Shown one piece after another: positions 21,482 through 23,016 of a DNA stretch of 23,016 nucleotides. The stretch is from a virus: positions 1-23,016 of the IMG/VR virus record IMGVR_UViG_3300037628_000586; one strand, written 5' to 3'. Position numbers and translations under genes: made by a program. Each line of letters opens with the position of its first letter. Within the stretch, counting starts at the first letter, position 1. A model generated the notes under the pieces. That model did no database searches. It saw only the letters and a program-made list of their open reading frames with translations, and had not been told where the DNA came from.

Positions 21482-21847
21482 ATGAGACGCTACGGAAACA
21501 AACAGGTAACCGACGAGCAATTCGAGCAGTTATTGATTGCTCTGCCGATCTTGGAAGAAATGCTTGACAGATATCAGCGGGGTGATTTTTTGCAGGTTGG
21601 TGGGGTGTTTTGTCCCCTCTGTCGGGAGTTTGAAAGACATATAGATCGTGAGCAAAACTGTGATAATTGTCCTTGGTTTATTCTCTTTAAATGGCGAGGA
21701 AAAAGCCCGTGTAAATGTGAGCATTGGTCCCGGTCTCATGGTACAAATATTTACAGTTTAAGCCACAAAAGTTTTACCCTTCTCCGTCGTCTTCGCATCG
21801 CCATGTTAAAACGCTGGATAACTTGGATAAAAAAAGAAAGGGGTTAA
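21482..21847 (+). CDS. Cys-rich early protein, 121 aa
   Basis: The N-terminal 40 residues are helical. A Cys cluster follows: FCPLC (about 43-47), CDNC (about 60-63) and CKCEHW (about 77-82), probably binding one or two zinc ions. The C-terminus is basic and helical (SFTLLRRLRIAMLKRWITWI). The ATG at 21482 has AAAGGTG upstream; the protein ends 2 bp before the next ATG. The CPLC ... CxNCPW layout recurs in phage proteins of unknown function. Confidence 0.7.
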   Translation: MRRYGNKQVTDEQFEQLLIALPILEEMLDRYQRGDFLQVGGVFCPLCREFERHIDREQNCDNCPWFILFKWRGKSPCKCEHWSRSHGTNIYSLSHKSFTLLRRLRIAMLKRWITWIKKERG

Positions 21848-21849
21848 CC

Positions 21850-22032
21850 ATGCCACAAGAATCCAAAGGCAACATGAATAAAGCAGCGGCGAGACGATCC
21901 GCCAAACGCTCACCCGGTAAAACCGAGCGGAAGACGTGGACCACGATCCACAACAAAGAACGCCGACTGAAGCGGCACATTGACCGGCACCCCGGCGACA
22001 AGTGCGCGGGGCTGGCAATCAAGAACCTGTAA
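21850..22032 (+). CDS. Very basic peptide, 60 aa
   Basis: A 60-aa peptide rich in Lys, Arg and His (AAARRSAKRSPGKTERKTW and RRLKRHIDRHPGDKCAG). AAGGGG lies 7 nt before the ATG. It may bind DNA or RNA, or act on ribosomes, but no family is recognised. Probably a pair with the next gene, which is also basic. Confidence 0.65.
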   Translation: MPQESKGNMNKAAARRSAKRSPGKTERKTWTTIHNKERRLKRHIDRHPGDKCAGLAIKNL

Positions 22033-22041
22033 GGAGGACAC

Positions 22042-22254
22042 ATGCAAAAGCCCGTATTCAATCCTGAACATCTCGCCAATGCAGCTCTTCGCGCTTCTCG
22101 TCAGTTTTTGGCCAAAGCCCACGAGTTGAACTCCGTCAAAGGTGCCGCCAAGACCGGCAAGAAAAGCGGTAACAAGTACAGCCCACACCAAGGCGAAAGT
22201 GAAAAGGCCCGTCGTCGTCGGCAGATTGCTAAAGGAATGCTGAAAGTCGGTTAA
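22042..22254 (+). CDS. Basic peptide, 70 aa
   Basis: A 70-aa basic protein with a perfect AAGGAGG ribosome site, so likely well expressed. The N-terminal helix (NPEHLANAALRASRQFLAKA) is followed by a flexible Lys/Gly/Ser part and a C-terminal ESEKARRRRQIAKGMLKVG helix. A nucleic-acid-binding role is plausible. No family is recognised. Confidence 0.7.
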   Translation: MQKPVFNPEHLANAALRASRQFLAKAHELNSVKGAAKTGKKSGNKYSPHQGESEKARRRRQIAKGMLKVG

Positions 22255-22264
22255 CCGCTGGCCG

Positions 22265-22284
22265 GTGTCGCCTCTGGGCGGCAC
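22265..22284 (+). other. Strong hairpin in the gap after the 70-aa gene
   Basis: GTGTCGCC and GGCGGCAC pair over 8 bp (one G-U) with a TCTG loop. No T-run follows, so it is not a clear terminator. It may mark a processing or pause point in the early message. Confidence 0.5.
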
Positions 22285-22316
22285 TAACGAGCGACTAACC
22301 ATAGGAGAGTAAAGGT

Positions 22317-22616
22317 ATGAAATTAACATTCAAGTATCACGATATATTTAATCTAGCCATGAATAAGGGCGCAGAAACCGAGGCCATGAACCTGAATCCA
22401 TCCCGCGCTTTCAATCTCGTTCAGCATTATCAAACCGTATTTGAGATTGCAACGTTTCTGGAGGGCTTTAACCTTGGTCGTCAATATGTGTATTTCTGGC
22501 GCGAAGGTAAGAGCCTGTTAAATATGGCTATAAATGCCGGTGACATTGAGCCGGTAGATTTTAGCCCGGTATATCATGATGATAATACAGTGACTTTTGA
22601 GAAGATCGAGAAATAG
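22317..22616 (+). CDS. Small early protein, 99 aa
   Basis: A 99-aa protein with several aromatic residues and a helical core (AFNLVQHYQTVFEIATFLEG then FNLGRQYVYFWREGKSLLNM), ending in an acidic beta strand (DNTVTFEKIEK). AGGAG and AAAGG both lie upstream of the ATG. The preceding 62-bp gap holds a strong hairpin. No family is recognised. Confidence 0.7.
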   Translation: MKLTFKYHDIFNLAMNKGAETEAMNLNPSRAFNLVQHYQTVFEIATFLEGFNLGRQYVYFWREGKSLLNMAINAGDIEPVDFSPVYHDDNTVTFEKIEK

Positions 22617-22665
22617 CCCACAGCGCAAAACACAGGGCGTCAACCAATATCGAAAGGGGTAGATC

Positions 22666-23016
22666 ATGACCACATCAACCGAACTCCACGAAAAAACTCT
22701 TCAATCCATCCCGTCAGACTTCCCATTTCCTTTGTCTCCTGATGATCTCAGTTACGATCTGGCGACAAGGGCTCACAGTGGGACGAGTTTTTCACCAGAA
22801 TTACGAGGGCGACAAGAACAAGCCGGATATATTGGCGATATGGTCGGACTCTGGGAAAATCTAAAAGAAAAAGCAGATACACCGGAAAAACTGACGACAC
22901 TATCGACGGCTCTTGAGACTTACCGTGAAGGCTACCTAAAAAAAGATTCTGCCCATTTACAAGCAAAATCACGCTGCCTTTCTACTATGATCACCGGTCC
23001 ATCTGGGTTCAATGTT
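22666..23016 (+). CDS. Partial conserved phage/mobile-element protein (N-terminal 117 aa)
   Basis: The frame is open from an ATG at 22666 (AAAGGGG upstream) to the window edge. The motifs RAHSGTSFSPELRGRQEQAG (about 40-60), TYREGYLKKDSAHLQAKSR, and SRCLSTMITGPSGFNV near the cut end match a family I recall in phage and plasmid accessory regions, where a similar His-Ser-Gly-Thr-Ser-Phe and Met-Ile-Thr-Gly-Pro pair is strongly conserved. Its function is unknown to me. The missing C-terminus could hold further domains. Confidence 0.7.
   Translation, partial: MTTSTELHEKTLQSIPSDFPFPLSPDDLSYDLATRAHSGTSFSPELRGRQEQAGYIGDMVGLWENLKEKADTPEKLTTLSTALETYREGYLKKDSAHLQAKSRCLSTMITGPSGFNV

Overview
This window looks like the genome of a short-tailed (podovirus-type) double-stranded DNA bacteriophage, cut at both ends. 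It holds a nearly complete virion and packaging module in P22-like order: terminase, portal, scaffold, major capsid protein, tail adaptor, beta-propeller nozzle and beta-helix tailspike. A T7-lysozyme-type amidase and two lipobox-bearing lipoproteins point to a Gram-negative host. No integrase, transposase, tRNA gene or CRISPR array was seen, and base composition is moderate. Host and lytic or temperate lifestyle cannot be settled from this window.

All genes from 18939 down to position 1 lie on the minus strand. The order of transcription is: a putative small terminase or DNA-binding protein, a 122-aa Cys-containing basic protein, a 50-aa RMF-like microprotein, a zinc-ribbon protein, an acidic coiled-coil protein, the amidase endolysin, the large terminase, the portal (TTG start), a 112-aa protein, the scaffold, the major capsid protein, a small decoration-like protein (GTG start), a basic helical protein, the tail adaptor, the nozzle, the tailspike, a DUF1353 protein, two lipoproteins, a virion beta-protein, a GNAT-like protein, and then several probable internal or ejection proteins running off the left edge. 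Most neighbours overlap by ATGA or TAATG, so they are probably translationally coupled. Sigma70-like minus-strand promoters are proposed at three places: before the small-terminase candidate, before the zinc-ribbon gene, and in the gap between the large terminase and the portal.

From 19616 to the right edge the genes lie on the plus strand. They form a compact operon of mostly very small unknown proteins, including several Cys-rich zinc-binding candidates (one only 25 aa), two small membrane proteins and two basic peptides. It looks like an early, host-interaction region. The last gene is cut by the right edge and belongs to a conserved phage/mobile-element family that I recognise by its motifs only.

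The roughly 600-bp divergent region between the two arms (about 18940-19547) is the most unusual stretch. It has nine copies of the hexamer GCACAA over both strands, 10-bp tandem repeats, an 18-bp perfect inverted repeat about 200 bp apart, a TATATATA plus CA-rich tract, a 34-bp perfectly alternating pyrimidine-purine run with nested palindromes, and a dyad between two TTGACA boxes. The best reading is a combined replication origin and early/late control region. That function is inferred; the repeats themselves are directly visible.
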